DNA of 64,000 nucleotides from DASXUC01 sp036505015 (GCA_036505015.1 DASXUC010000053.1:1-64000), one strand, 5' to 3'. Shown: positions 1-7,745, numbered from the stretch's first letter. Program-made: numbers and translations. The notes: generated by a model from the letters alone, not told the origin.

Positions 1-207
1 TATCGCAGGCCGTGAAGCACAGGATCGCCGCACCGATGTCGCGGTCAGCGGAAGAGACCGTCGTGATCCGTAGCTACAGATTGGCAGGCGAGCGCGGCAG
101 GGAACGTGAGGCCTGCAACGTCAATCCGAGCCGCCCGACTCGACGCGAGGGGCCGCCCCCGAGACAAAAGCCATTCAACTTGACCCACTACCACGTTTCC
201 CGTCGCC

Positions 208-236
208 TTGACGCCCCCGGTGCGCCGTGCTACATT
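208..236 (+). promoter_or_regulatory. sigma-70-type promoter upstream of the SAM riboswitch
   Basis: TTGACG at 208-213 and TACATT at 231-236 are separated by 17 bases. Transcription would start near 243, about 15 bases before the first riboswitch stem. Bases 1-207 show no convincing gene on either strand. Confidence 0.6.
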
Positions 237-257
237 TTCAACCAACCTCATAGCGAG

Positions 258-370
258 TCTCTTATCGAGAGTGGGCGAGGGACGGGCCCGATGACCCCCG
301 GCAGCCTGCGCGGCACATCCAGCGGCGCAAGGTGCTAACTCCCGCGGACCAATTCCGGCAGATAAGAGAG
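258..370 (+). promoter_or_regulatory. SAM-I (S-box) riboswitch
   Basis: The closing stem CTCTTATC (259-266) pairs exactly with GATAAGAG (361-368). Between them lie the conserved S-box blocks GAGGGAC, GGCCCGATGA, a CCGGCAG-type junction and AAGGTGCTAA, in the family's order. S-adenosylmethionine binding normally stabilises this fold and lets a downstream terminator form, and such a terminator follows at once. Here the element precedes threonine-pathway genes, not a methionine gene, so high SAM would be expected to lower flow of homoserine into threonine, or would have controlled the now-degraded hom gene. Recognition of the motif is direct; the regulatory consequence is inferred from the family. 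Confidence 0.93.
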
Positions 371-376
371 GGATCA

Positions 377-409
377 GCACCCCTCCGGGATTGGGAGGGG
401 TGCCTTTTG
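377..409 (+). terminator. Rho-independent terminator, expression platform of the SAM riboswitch
   Basis: GCACCCCTCC and GGAGGGGTGC form a 10-bp stem with a short loop, followed by CCTTTTGTT. The 3' arm also holds the only purine-rich Shine-Dalgarno-like stretch before the ATG at 413, so folding could block translation as well as transcription. Confidence 0.88.
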
Positions 410-412
410 TTG

Positions 413-601
413 ATGCGGATCGGACTGCTTGGGTTCGGGAACGTCGGCGGCGCGGTTGTGGGCGCCCTGCGGACGCACGGCGACCTGGCTGCCATCATCT
501 CCGGCGCGCCGACCGTACCGTTCCCGCCTGGGACCGTGCGGGTCGTTCCGCTGCGGACGCCGATCGGCGAGCCGCTGGCAGTCGGAGTCCAGGTCCAATG
601 A
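413..601 (+). pseudogene. homoserine dehydrogenase N-terminal remnant
   Basis: A 62-codon frame that begins with a Rossmann-type glycine motif (GLLGFGNVGG, residues 4-13), as at the N terminus of homoserine dehydrogenase. The family is usually 350-450 residues; the substrate-binding and catalytic regions are absent. The rest of the frame is short, proline-rich and not recognisable. The stop overlaps the thrB start by 4 bases (ATGA), as intact operon genes often do, so the reading frame has been kept or the deletion is recent. It lies directly behind the SAM riboswitch and before thrB and thrC, where hom would be expected. An assembly collapse cannot be excluded. The fragment cannot be an active dehydrogenase. 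Confidence 0.6.
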
Positions 602-1497
602 CCGTCCGCGTCGGGGTGAGCGCCAGCCTGGCGAACTTTGGCCCGGCCTTGGACGCGCTGGCGCTGGCCATCAGCGTACGCAACGAGCTCGAGGCCGACC
701 TGGCGGCACGACCGGAGATCATTGTGGAAGGTGAAGGAGCGGGAATCCTCTCCACCGGCGAGGACAACCTCTCGTACCGGGCCGCCGCCGAGGTGGCGGC
801 CCGCGCGGGAACCCCCAGGCAGTTTTCGATCCGGTGCCGGAATCGCGTGCCGATCGGACGCGGGTTGGGCAGCAGCGCGGCGGCGATCGTCGGCGGTGCG
901 GTTGCCGCGAACGCCCTGCTGGGCGAGCCGTTCGACCGGACCGAGTTGCTGGAGATTGCCGCCGGACTCGAAGGGCATCCGGACAACGTTGCGGCCGCGT
1001 TGTTCGGCGGGGCGGTGCTGACGGCCCGGAACGGCGCCGGGTGGACGTGGGTGCAGCTCCTTCCCGTCTGGGACGCGGAACTCGTGGTCGCCATCCCGGC
1101 ACTGGCCGTCTCCACCGAAGCGGCGCGGCGCGTCTTGGCGGCGCGGGTGCCGCTGGCGGATGCGGTGGCTAATGTGGGCCGCACCGGCCTGCTGATCACC
1201 GCGATGCTGACCGGTCGCGCGCAGTTGCTCGGGACGGCCATGGAGGATGCGTTGCATCAACCGTACCGGGCGGAACTCGTTCCCGGCATGGCGCAGGTTT
1301 TTGCGGCGGCCCGCGCCGTGGGTGCGTTTGGAGCCGCGCTGTGCGGGGCCGGTCCCTCGATCGTCGCGGTCTGTAGACCCGATCTGGTCGACGCGGTGGG
1401 GACGGCGATGGTGGGGGCGTTCGCCGAGGCAGGCCAGTCCGCAGTCTACCTGCGGGTGAGCGTGGATCCTCACGGCGCAACCGTACACGAAACCTGA
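598..1497 (+). CDS. thrB: homoserine kinase
   Basis: A 299-residue GHMP-family kinase that phosphorylates homoserine with ATP in the cytoplasm, the step before threonine synthase. The diagnostic ATP-binding motif PIGRGLGSSAA is at about residues 85-95, and the C-terminal GHMP glycine motif (LCGAGPS) is near residue 245. The start at 598 overlaps the hom-remnant stop by 4 bases, and the length is normal for the family. It is followed by thrC, so the two last steps of threonine synthesis are kept together under the SAM riboswitch. The stop codon lies inside a short degenerate tandem repeat (1493-1520). The function call is secure from motif plus neighbour. Confidence 0.93.
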   Translation: MTVRVGVSASLANFGPALDALALAISVRNELEADLAARPEIIVEGEGAGILSTGEDNLSYRAAAEVAARAGTPRQFSIRCRNRVPIGRGLGSSAAAIVGGAVAANALLGEPFDRTELLEIAAGLEGHPDNVAAALFGGAVLTARNGAGWTWVQLLPVWDAELVVAIPALAVSTEAARRVLAARVPLADAVANVGRTGLLITAMLTGRAQLLGTAMEDALHQPYRAELVPGMAQVFAAARAVGAFGAALCGAGPSIVAVCRPDLVDAVGTAMVGAFAEAGQSAVYLRVSVDPHGATVHET

Positions 1498-1520
1498 CAC
1501 CTGAGACCTGACATCTGAAC
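1493..1520 (+). repeat. degenerate 7-bp tandem repeat at the thrB/thrC junction
   Basis: Four consecutive 7-mers, CCTGACA, CCTGAGA, CCTGACA and TCTGAAC. The first contains the thrB stop codon. It belongs to the family of gene-junction tandem repeats in this window but has no clear inverted partner here. Confidence 0.7.
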
Positions 1521-1531
1521 TCGAGGGCGGA

Positions 1532-2761
1532 ATGGGACTGATTGGACTGAAGTGCCGGGAGTGTCGTGCGGAGTACGCTATCGAGCCGCTGTATGTTTGT
1601 GAGCGCTGCTTGGGTCCGCTCGAAGCGGCGTACGACTATTCCGCTGTGGAACCGGATGCCTTCCGGCGCGCCGTCGCGGACGGCCCGCTCTCGATGTGGC
1701 GGTATGCCGAAGTCCTGCCCGTGGCGCGCATACCCGACATCGATCTGGCCCCGGGATTCACCCCGCTGCAGCCGGCGCACCGGTTGGGCCGGACGCTGGG
1801 ATTGCACCGGCTGTACATCAAGAACGACACACTCAACCCGACCTGGTCTTTCAAAGATCGTGTGGTCGGGGTCGCGATCGCCGCGGCGCGGCGGTTTGGC
1901 TTCGAGGTGGTGGCCTGCGCCTCGACCGGCAACCTGGCGAACGCGGTGGCGGCGCACGCGGCCCGTGCCGGTCTCCGCGCCGTGGTCTTCATCCCGCGCG
2001 GACTGGAGCGAGGCAAGGTCGTGACCAGCGGCATCTACGCGCCGACGGTCGTCGAGGTGGAGGGGAACTACGACGACGTGAACCGGCTGTGCGCGGAGAT
2101 CGCCGAGGAGCACCGCTGGGCGTTCGTCAACGTCAACCTCAGGCCGTACTACGCGGAAGGCGGCAAAACGCTGGGCTTCGAGGTCGCCGAACAGCTGGGG
2201 TGGCGGGCGCCGGATCACGCCGTCGTGCCGATCGCCTCAGGCAGCCTGCTGGTGAAGATCCACAAGGCGCTGACGGAACTCCACCGGCTCGGCGTCATTC
2301 CGGTGACCACCACGCGGATGCACGGGGCGCAGGCCGCCGGGTGCGCGCCCGTTGCGACGGCATTCGCGGCCGGAGCGTCCACGATCACGCCGGTGAAGCC
2401 GCAGACGATTGCGCGGTCGCTGGCCATCGGCAGTCCCGCCGATGGATCCTACGCGCTCGGCGCCGCACGCGACACCGGCGGCATGATCGCGTCGGTCACC
2501 GACGATGAGATCGTCGCCGGCATCAGGATGCTGGCCGAGACCGAGGGGATCTTCACGGAAACCGCGGGCGGTGTGACGATCGGGGTGCTGAAGCATCTGG
2601 CGGAGACCGGAACGTTTGCTCCCGATGATGTCGTCGTGGCCTACGTGACCGGCATGGGGCTGAAGACCCTCGAGGCCGTCGAAGCGCACCTTGCGCCGCC
2701 GGTGGTGATCCGACCGACGCTGCGCGATTTTGAACGGTCTGTGCTGGACATGGTTAGCTAG
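1532..2761 (+). CDS. thrC: threonine synthase
   Basis: A 409-residue PLP-dependent beta/alpha-elimination enzyme that converts O-phosphohomoserine to threonine. The N terminus carries a four-cysteine ribbon (C8, C11, C23, C26), found in one subgroup of threonine synthases. The PLP lysine is K108 in the motif SFKDR, and a phosphate-binding serine/glycine stretch (ASTGNLANAV) follows. It lies 34 bases after thrB and is followed 20 bases later by a CysO-like sulfur carrier. That raises the alternative that the enzyme has a second, sulfur-related role, because fold-type II PLP enzymes also include CysM. Position after thrB makes threonine synthase the best call. Confidence 0.93.
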   Translation: MGLIGLKCRECRAEYAIEPLYVCERCLGPLEAAYDYSAVEPDAFRRAVADGPLSMWRYAEVLPVARIPDIDLAPGFTPLQPAHRLGRTLGLHRLYIKNDTLNPTWSFKDRVVGVAIAAARRFGFEVVACASTGNLANAVAAHAARAGLRAVVFIPRGLERGKVVTSGIYAPTVVEVEGNYDDVNRLCAEIAEEHRWAFVNVNLRPYYAEGGKTLGFEVAEQLGWRAPDHAVVPIASGSLLVKIHKALTELHRLGVIPVTTTRMHGAQAAGCAPVATAFAAGASTITPVKPQTIARSLAIGSPADGSYALGAARDTGGMIASVTDDEIVAGIRMLAETEGIFTETAGGVTIGVLKHLAETGTFAPDDVVVAYVTGMGLKTLEAVEAHLAPPVVIRPTLRDFERSVLDMVS

Positions 2762-2781
2762 ATTGCAATTCGTCGTGGGGG

Positions 2782-3063
2782 ATGAGGATGGCCGTCGTGA
2801 GAGTACCTACGCCGCTGCGGCGGCTCGTCGGAAATCAGCGCGCCGTGTCCGCGCAGGGCGCGACGCTGGCGGACCTGATCGTGGATCTGGAGCGGCAGTT
2901 CCCAGGCATCCGGGCACGGTTGGTGGATGATGAGGGGAACCTGCTGTCCTTTGTGAACATCTTCGTCGACAATGAAGACGTCCGGTTCCTGCAGGGCCTC
3001 CGCACGCCTGTGTCCGACACCACGGAGGTGTCCATCGTCCCGGCGATGGCCGGAGGCGCTTGA
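2782..3063 (+). CDS. CysO/MoaD/ThiS-like ubiquitin-fold sulfur carrier
   Basis: A 93-residue beta-grasp protein. The central FVNIFVDNEDVRFLQGL stretch and the C-terminal VPAMAGG closely resemble actinobacterial CysO, whose C-terminal glycine carries a thiocarboxylate used by CysM to make cysteine. Unlike typical family members it ends Gly-Gly-Ala, so a protease would have to remove one residue before activation. No JAMM peptidase (Mec), adenylyltransferase (MoeB/ThiF) or CysM is in the window. A start at 2788 is an alternative. It follows thrC closely and probably shares its transcript. Whether it serves cysteine, molybdopterin or another thio-product cannot be told from sequence. Confidence 0.82.
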   Translation: MRMAVVRVPTPLRRLVGNQRAVSAQGATLADLIVDLERQFPGIRARLVDDEGNLLSFVNIFVDNEDVRFLQGLRTPVSDTTEVSIVPAMAGGA

Positions 3064-3100
3064 AAACCGAAACTACGGGATATCACGTAGTCTCTCCGTA

Positions 3101-5149
3101 ATGGCCGCGAAGCGTCTCGCGAAGAAGAACGCTCCTCCAACCAAGGCCGCGGCCCGCCGCCGCGTCGCCGGTCTGCGCAGGCAAATCGAATACCACAATT
3201 ATCGCTATCACGTTCTGGACCAGCCCGAGATCACCGATCGAGCATACGACCGGTTGGTCCGTGAGCTGCAGGACCTGGAGGGGCGGTTTCCGGATCTGGT
3301 CACGCCGGAGTCGCCCACACAGCGCGTCGGCGCCAGGCCCTCGGCGGCATTCGCGACGGTGGAGCACCGTCGGCCGATGCGCAGCCTCGCCAACGCCTTC
3401 AACGAAGAGGAACTGCGGGCGTGGGGATCCCGCTGCGTCAATGCGCTCGGAGGTGAACCCGCGGCCGGGTATGTCTGCGAGTTGAAGATCGACGGGGCGG
3501 CCGTCTCGCTCACCTACGAGCGCGGGGTCCTCACCCGGGGCGCCACACGCGGCGACGGCGTGGCGGGCGAGGACGTCACCGCCAATCTGAAGACCGTGAA
3601 GAGCATTCCGCTGCGGCTGCGCGCGGACCGGCCGCCGGCGGTCATCGAGATTCGCGGCGAAGTGTATCTGACGCGTGAGGCGTTCGAGGCCATCAACCGC
3701 GAGCGCGAGGAGGCGGGCCAGTCGCTGTTTGCCAATCCTCGCAACGCCGCGGCGGGGTCACTGCGCCAGCTCGACCCGCGCGTCACGGCCGGCCGCCCCC
3801 TGGACATCTTCGTCTATGGCGTCGGCGCCGCCGACGGGGCCACGTTCCGCACGCATGCGCAGACCCTGCAGTGGCTCGCGGATGCGGGGTTGAAGGTCAA
3901 TTCCCACACCGAGTCTGCCGCCGCCCCCCAAGACGTGCTGCGGTACGTCGAGCGCTGGACGGCGCGGCACACCGGGCTGCGGTACGAAACCGACGGCGTG
4001 GTCGTGAAAGTAAACGACCTTGGCGAACAAACCGAACTCGGCGCGACGAGTTCGGCGCCCCGCTGGGCCATCGCCTACAAGTTCCCCGCCGAGCAGGCCG
4101 TGACGAAGGTGAACGACATCCGCGTCTACGTCGGCCGTACGGGGGCGCTGACCCCGGTGGCCGTCCTCGATCCGGTGCACGTCTCCGGAGTTACCGTGAC
4201 CAACGCCACCTTGCACAATGAAGACGAAATCGCCCGGAAGGACGTTCGCATCGGGGATTGGGTCACCGTCCAGCGCGCCGGGGAGGTGATTCCGGAAGTC
4301 GTGCAGGTGCTCACGGCGCGGCGGACCGGACGGGAGCGGCGGTTTACGATGCCCGGCCGCTGTCCCTCCTGCGGCACTCCGGTGCAGCGCGAAACCGGCG
4401 AAGCGGTGCTGCGCTGTACGAACCTGGCGTGTCCGGCGCAGGTCCTGGGCCGGCTGATCCACTTTTGTTCACGGGGGGCGATGAACATCGACCGGGTCGG
4501 GCCCAAGCTGCTGGAGCAACTGCTCGCGCAGAGGCTCGTCGCCGACCCGGCCGACCTCTACGCGCTGACCGCGGAGCAGCTGATCGATTTGGAACGGATG
4601 GGCTCCAAGTCGGCGGCCAACGTCCTGGTCTCGATCGACGGGAGCAGGCGCACGACCCTGGCCCGGCTGGTGTACGCGCTGGGTATCCGCCACGTCGGTG
4701 CCCATGTGGCCGAGCTCCTGGCGGCGCAGTTCGGCGATCTGCGGCACCTCGTGCGGGCCTCGTTCGAAGACGTTCGCGATGTCCCGGGCATCGGGCCGGC
4801 CATCGCCGAGAGCGTGGCCGGTTTCTTCCGCAACCCCGCCAACGTGCGCCTGATCGACAAGCTGCTGGCCACGGGCGTGACGCCGGCACCGGCGCGGCGG
4901 GCGGGGACGGGTCCGCTGGCAGGTAAGCGCGTCGTGTTCACGGGGTTCCTCGAGTCGTTCGCCCGGCCAGCCGCGGAGGCCCTGGCCAAGGAGCGCGGGG
5001 CGATCGTCAGCGGCAGCGTCTCCGCTCAGACCGATTACGTGGTGGCGGGCGGCTCCCCGGGATCGAAGCTCCAGAAAGCCCGCGCGCTTGGGGTGAAGGT
5101 GCTCACGGAGCAAGAATTTGCGGCGCTCACCGGGAACACGAAGGAGTGA
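3101..5149 (+). CDS. ligA: NAD-dependent DNA ligase
   Basis: A 682-residue protein of normal LigA length. In order it shows the NAD-binding Ia domain (YHxYRYHVLDQP near residue 30), the adenylation domain with active-site K129 in KIDG, an OB fold, a four-cysteine zinc finger (CPSC...CTNLAC, about residues 420-450), helix-hairpin-helix repeats and a C-terminal BRCT domain. It seals nicks during replication and repair. The first 15-20 residues are a lysine/alanine-rich extension before the usual start of the fold. The stop codon overlaps the start of the next gene by one base, so the two are probably co-transcribed. Confidence 0.97.
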   Translation: MAAKRLAKKNAPPTKAAARRRVAGLRRQIEYHNYRYHVLDQPEITDRAYDRLVRELQDLEGRFPDLVTPESPTQRVGARPSAAFATVEHRRPMRSLANAFNEEELRAWGSRCVNALGGEPAAGYVCELKIDGAAVSLTYERGVLTRGATRGDGVAGEDVTANLKTVKSIPLRLRADRPPAVIEIRGEVYLTREAFEAINREREEAGQSLFANPRNAAAGSLRQLDPRVTAGRPLDIFVYGVGAADGATFRTHAQTLQWLADAGLKVNSHTESAAAPQDVLRYVERWTARHTGLRYETDGVVVKVNDLGEQTELGATSSAPRWAIAYKFPAEQAVTKVNDIRVYVGRTGALTPVAVLDPVHVSGVTVTNATLHNEDEIARKDVRIGDWVTVQRAGEVIPEVVQVLTARRTGRERRFTMPGRCPSCGTPVQRETGEAVLRCTNLACPAQVLGRLIHFCSRGAMNIDRVGPKLLEQLLAQRLVADPADLYALTAEQLIDLERMGSKSAANVLVSIDGSRRTTLARLVYALGIRHVGAHVAELLAAQFGDLRHLVRASFEDVRDVPGIGPAIAESVAGFFRNPANVRLIDKLLATGVTPAPARRAGTGPLAGKRVVFTGFLESFARPAAEALAKERGAIVSGSVSAQTDYVVAGGSPGSKLQKARALGVKVLTEQEFAALTGNTKE

Positions 5150-5679
5150 TGCGCGCCGCCGTTGTCGGCCTGATCCTCCTCGCGGTCGCGGGTCTGCTGG
5201 CGCTGTGGTGGACCTCCCGCCCGGTGCCCGCGACCGCCGAGGTGTATTTCGTCCGGTCGCAGTTCGACGCCGACACGATCGCAGCAGTCTCCCGGACGGT
5301 ATCGGTGCCCCGGCTGCCTGGGATCGGTTCTCCGCGCGCCGCGCTGGTCCGGGCGGCGCTGCTGGAGATGTTGCGGGGTCCGACCACGGTGGAGCGGGCA
5401 TCAGGGTTCAGCACCGCGATTCCGGAGGGGACACGCCTGCTGGGACTCCGGATCGCCGACGATGTCGTGTATGCGGATTTCAGCGGCGAGGTGGAGTCCG
5501 GCGGCGGGAGCGCCAGCATGCTGGGCCGGTTCTGGCAGATCGTGTACACCGCGACGCAGGATCCCCTTGCCCCGCGCGTGCGCATCCTGATCAACGGTCG
5601 GCAGCGGCAGGCGATGGGCGGGGAAGGCGTGATTATCGACCATCCGCTCGACCGGCCCGCGCAGCCGCCAAACTTCTAA
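5149..5679 (+). CDS. GerMN-domain secreted or membrane-anchored protein
   Basis: A 176-residue protein with an N-terminal hydrophobic segment (about residues 4-22) that serves as signal or anchor. A single GerMN-type domain follows, with the characteristic AALLEMLRGPT and ADFSGEV stretches. In Bacillus GerM such domains take part in sporulation and germination, but they are widespread in non-sporulating bacteria as envelope-associated modules, so sporulation should not be inferred. The ATG at 5149 overlaps the ligA stop. AAGGAG ends only two bases before the ATG, an unusually short gap, and a GTG at 5146 is no better placed. It is followed by a two-unit version of the junction repeat. Confidence 0.78.
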   Translation: MRAAVVGLILLAVAGLLALWWTSRPVPATAEVYFVRSQFDADTIAAVSRTVSVPRLPGIGSPRAALVRAALLEMLRGPTTVERASGFSTAIPEGTRLLGLRIADDVVYADFSGEVESGGGSASMLGRFWQIVYTATQDPLAPRVRILINGRQRQAMGGEGVIIDHPLDRPAQPPNF

Positions 5680-5682
5680 CTC

Positions 5683-5696
5683 GTGAATCGTGAATG
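5683..5696 (+). repeat. two-unit 7-bp junction repeat
   Basis: GTGAATC followed by GTGAATG, the same unit as the larger element at 17.4 kb. It lies between the GerMN stop and the next ATG, and the last unit contains that ATG. Confidence 0.5.
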
Positions 5697-6791
5697 AAAA
5701 GTGAAGTCTTTGCCGAAGATATTGAAACGCTGCTGGCACGGCTTGCCGGAGTGGCCGCGGCGCGCGTGGTGGCCACCGACGACGGCGAGATCGACCGGAT
5801 CTTTGTCACCGCGTCGTCCGAGCACGACCCGAGTGCGATTCGCCGGGCGATCACATCTGCGCTGATGTCCGAATACGCTCTGGCGGTCGCCGGCTGGCGG
5901 ATCCACGTCGCCCGACTGCGCACGGATGAGGCCGTCTCCCCGGCCCTGGTGCTGCACCGGCTGCGTGAGACCCGCTCGGGTGCGACGGCGCGCACGGCCG
6001 TTGAACTTAGGACCGCGGACGGGTCGACCCGTTTTCTCGGTGCCGCCAAGGGGTCCGCGGACGCACCGTCGCGTCTGCGGCTCGCCGCAGCCGCCACGCT
6101 ACAGGCGGTGCGGGCCATGCTGGCGACGGAGGACCGGAAGGCGGAGGTAGAGGATATCACTACCGTCCGGCTGGCCGGCGCGGTGGTGGTGGTGATCACG
6201 GTTGCCGTCATTGAGTCCGGCGCCGCCGTGGCGAGCGTGGGGGCCGCCCCCGTGGCAGAGGGCGGAGAAGCCGAAGCCGCCGTGTGGGCTGCGCTCGATG
6301 CGCTCGGGAAGCGAGGTCCGCGCGATGCGCGGACAGGAGGGCGGGGCATGAAGAGCAGACGAGAGCAGCTTGAAGCACTCCGTTCGGATTATCGCCGCAT
6401 GCGAGGTACCTCCGGCAGCACTGACCCGCGCAGGCCCGATGGCCTCGCCGACCTCCCGGACGTCCCGCCTGCCGCACCCGAACAAACACCTGAGGACACC
6501 GCCGCCGGGCTGCGCGACATCCGTCCCGAGCGGCGCGGAGGGGCGGCGGAGGTCCGCTCGGACCGCGGGACGCCGCAGCGGCGCAGCATGGAAGATGAGC
6601 ACTTCCGGGTCCTGGTGGAGCAGGCCGCACCGGTGGAGATCGTCTGCCGGGACGGCTATCACCTGCCGCGTGCCGTGATCCTGGAGTTCGGGACCTACAG
6701 CCTGATGGTGCAGACGCCCGCCGGGCGCGAGCTCATCTTCAAACACGCCATCATCGCCGTACGCGAATCGGACCACCCCGGTGACCAGTGA
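5694..6791 (+). CDS. protein of unknown function with a C-terminal Hfq-like Sm domain
   Basis: A 365-codon open frame. Residues 1-150 form a duplicated alpha/beta module I cannot name. Residues 150-215 are alanine/valine-rich. Residues 220-300 are charged, proline-rich and probably disordered. The last 65 residues match the Hfq Sm fold: a strand-turn-strand segment PVEIVCRDGYHL, then LEFGTYSLMVQT, then LIFKHAIIAV, which corresponds to the Sm2 YKHAI motif of Hfq. Hfq binds small RNAs and AU-rich RNA and is normally about 70-100 residues and free-standing. A strong Shine-Dalgarno and in-frame ATG at 6348 suggest the Sm part may also be made alone (147 residues). The stop lies in the left arm of an inverted repeat. 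Confidence 0.68.
   Translation: MKSEVFAEDIETLLARLAGVAAARVVATDDGEIDRIFVTASSEHDPSAIRRAITSALMSEYALAVAGWRIHVARLRTDEAVSPALVLHRLRETRSGATARTAVELRTADGSTRFLGAAKGSADAPSRLRLAAAATLQAVRAMLATEDRKAEVEDITTVRLAGAVVVVITVAVIESGAAVASVGAAPVAEGGEAEAAVWAALDALGKRGPRDARTGGRGMKSRREQLEALRSDYRRMRGTSGSTDPRRPDGLADLPDVPPAAPEQTPEDTAAGLRDIRPERRGGAAEVRSDRGTPQRRSMEDEHFRVLVEQAAPVEIVCRDGYHLPRAVILEFGTYSLMVQTPAGRELIFKHAIIAVRESDHPGDQ
6335..6347 (+). promoter_or_regulatory. internal ribosome binding site before in-frame ATG 6348
   Basis: AGGAGG at 6335-6340 lies seven bases before an in-frame ATG inside the long Hfq-domain gene. The spacing is ideal, so either a shorter Sm-domain protein is also made or two ancestral genes have become fused. 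Confidence 0.5.
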
Positions 6792-6852
6792 CGCGTGGCC
6801 ACGATTCGCGACAGGGGTGCTGCCGCTGATCACGGGTCACGGATCACTGGTC
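6783..6852. repeat. junction inverted repeat with GTGAC/GATCAC words
   Basis: GACCAGTGA (6783-6791, containing the stop of the Hfq-domain gene) is matched by TCACTGGTC (6844-6852). The right half repeats GATCACGG, GTCACG and GATCACTG in tandem. It forms the first part of a 335-bp gene-free gap (6792-7126). Confidence 0.6.
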
Positions 6853-6997
6853 GCGCATAAGCGTACCGTGTCCGACGATCTATCATCGCGCCGAGCCAGA
6901 CGCGCCCGCGGCTGATCTCGGCGCTGACGCTGCTGGCGACGAAGCGCGATACCAACCCCCGCAAGAAACACGGAAACATACCACTCAAACTCAACTC

Positions 6998-7073
6998 CGC
7001 GAACACGCGAACAAGCGAACACACACTGACGATGGGCTTGTTGCTCGCGTGCTCGCCTGTTCGCCTGTTCGCG
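6998..7073. repeat. 8-bp tandem repeats in inverted arrangement (hairpin)
   Basis: The left arm (6998-7020) is built from GCGAACAC, GCGAACAA and GCGAAC. The right arm (7051-7073) is built from GCTCGCCT, GTTCGCCT and GTTCGCG. The arms are complementary at 20 of 23 positions with a 30-base loop. The stretch 6853-6997 between this and the previous element holds nothing I can identify. Confidence 0.72.
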
Positions 7074-7126
7074 TTCTTGGAGGGAAGGCAGCCCGACGAC
7101 GGGAAAGTGTATGATTGTTCCAAAAG

Positions 7127-7627
7127 ATGAGCGTCATGAAGCTGGAGTACGTATCCCCCGACGACAAGAAATTCCGCGAATGGCTCCGCAAGTATCGGGA
7201 GGAGATCGGCGGCGAACCGCCGTCTGAGGAATGGCTCGACGCCTACACGCGCCACATCTTCACGGAGCAGGGGAAGCACCGTCACATCTGGTGGGCGATC
7301 GACGGACCGCGGAAGGTGGGATTCGCGGTCGCCATCGTCATGGCGCAGCCGGTGGACCGGCAGCGCCAGCAGGGCATGATCGCCGAGTTCTTCATCTACC
7401 CTGAATTCCGCCGCGAAGGGTTCGGCCGCAAACTGGTCGAGGCGATCATCGGTTTTTTCCAGGAGCACGGCATCGCGGACGTGCACGCCTCGGTCATCGC
7501 CGACAACGTCCGCGGTATCCGCTTCTGGGAAGCCTGCAGTTTTCAGATTGCCCGCTACGTCCTCGCCTACCGGCCGGGGCTGCGGGAACAGCAGGAGAAA
7601 GAAGAGGAGGAAGAAGCCGAACTCTGA
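7127..7627 (+). CDS. GNAT-family N-acetyltransferase
   Basis: About 166 residues with a single GNAT fold. A central strand (GMIAEFFIYPEFR) leads into the acetyl-CoA-binding segment REGFGRKLVEAII, and the C-terminal part is of the usual NVRGIRFWEACSF type. The substrate is unknown. The protein ends in a glutamate-rich tail. No strong ribosome binding site is visible; ATG 7127 is preferred over a TTG at 7115, and ATG 7136 is another option. The frame directly downstream of its stop, in the same phase, encodes what looks like the end of a biotinyl/lipoyl domain. Confidence 0.8.
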   Translation: MSVMKLEYVSPDDKKFREWLRKYREEIGGEPPSEEWLDAYTRHIFTEQGKHRHIWWAIDGPRKVGFAVAIVMAQPVDRQRQQGMIAEFFIYPEFRREGFGRKLVEAIIGFFQEHGIADVHASVIADNVRGIRFWEACSFQIARYVLAYRPGLREQQEKEEEEEAEL

Positions 7628-7723
7628 TCCCCCGTGGCAGGACGGGTCATCGCCGGCACCGCGAGAGCGGGCGAGGAAGTGGCGCGGGGCGCGGTCCTGG
7701 TGACCATTGAAACGCAGGACTAA
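7628..7723 (+). pseudogene. C-terminal scrap of a biotinyl/lipoyl carrier domain
   Basis: From the stop of the GNAT gene to a TAA at 7721-7723 the frame reads VAGRVIAGTARAGEEVARG and then AVLVTIE. This has the spacing of the last half-barrel of a biotinyl or lipoyl domain (G-V...G-x-x-V-x-x-G-x-x-L-x-x-IE). The half that would carry the modified lysine is absent and there is no start codon of its own apart from GTG 7634. It sits just before methylmalonyl-CoA mutase, where a propionyl-CoA carboxylase biotin subunit would make sense. The match is short, so this is tentative. Confidence 0.35.
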
Positions 7724-7745
7724 GGGACCAGGGGACGAGGGGAAC

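Noticed and set aside
12..338. Possible gene in the first 340 bases
   Set aside because: The frame runs through the promoter and the SAM riboswitch and shows no ribosome binding site or conserved sequence.
262..1500. A 412-codon open frame on the minus strand opposite thrB
   Set aside because: It is the complement of a confirmed GHMP kinase gene in GC-rich DNA; the translation is arginine/glycine/histidine-rich without any domain pattern.
5149..5679. Evidence for sporulation from the GerMN domain
   Set aside because: GerMN domains are common in non-sporulating bacteria and no other sporulation gene is in the window.
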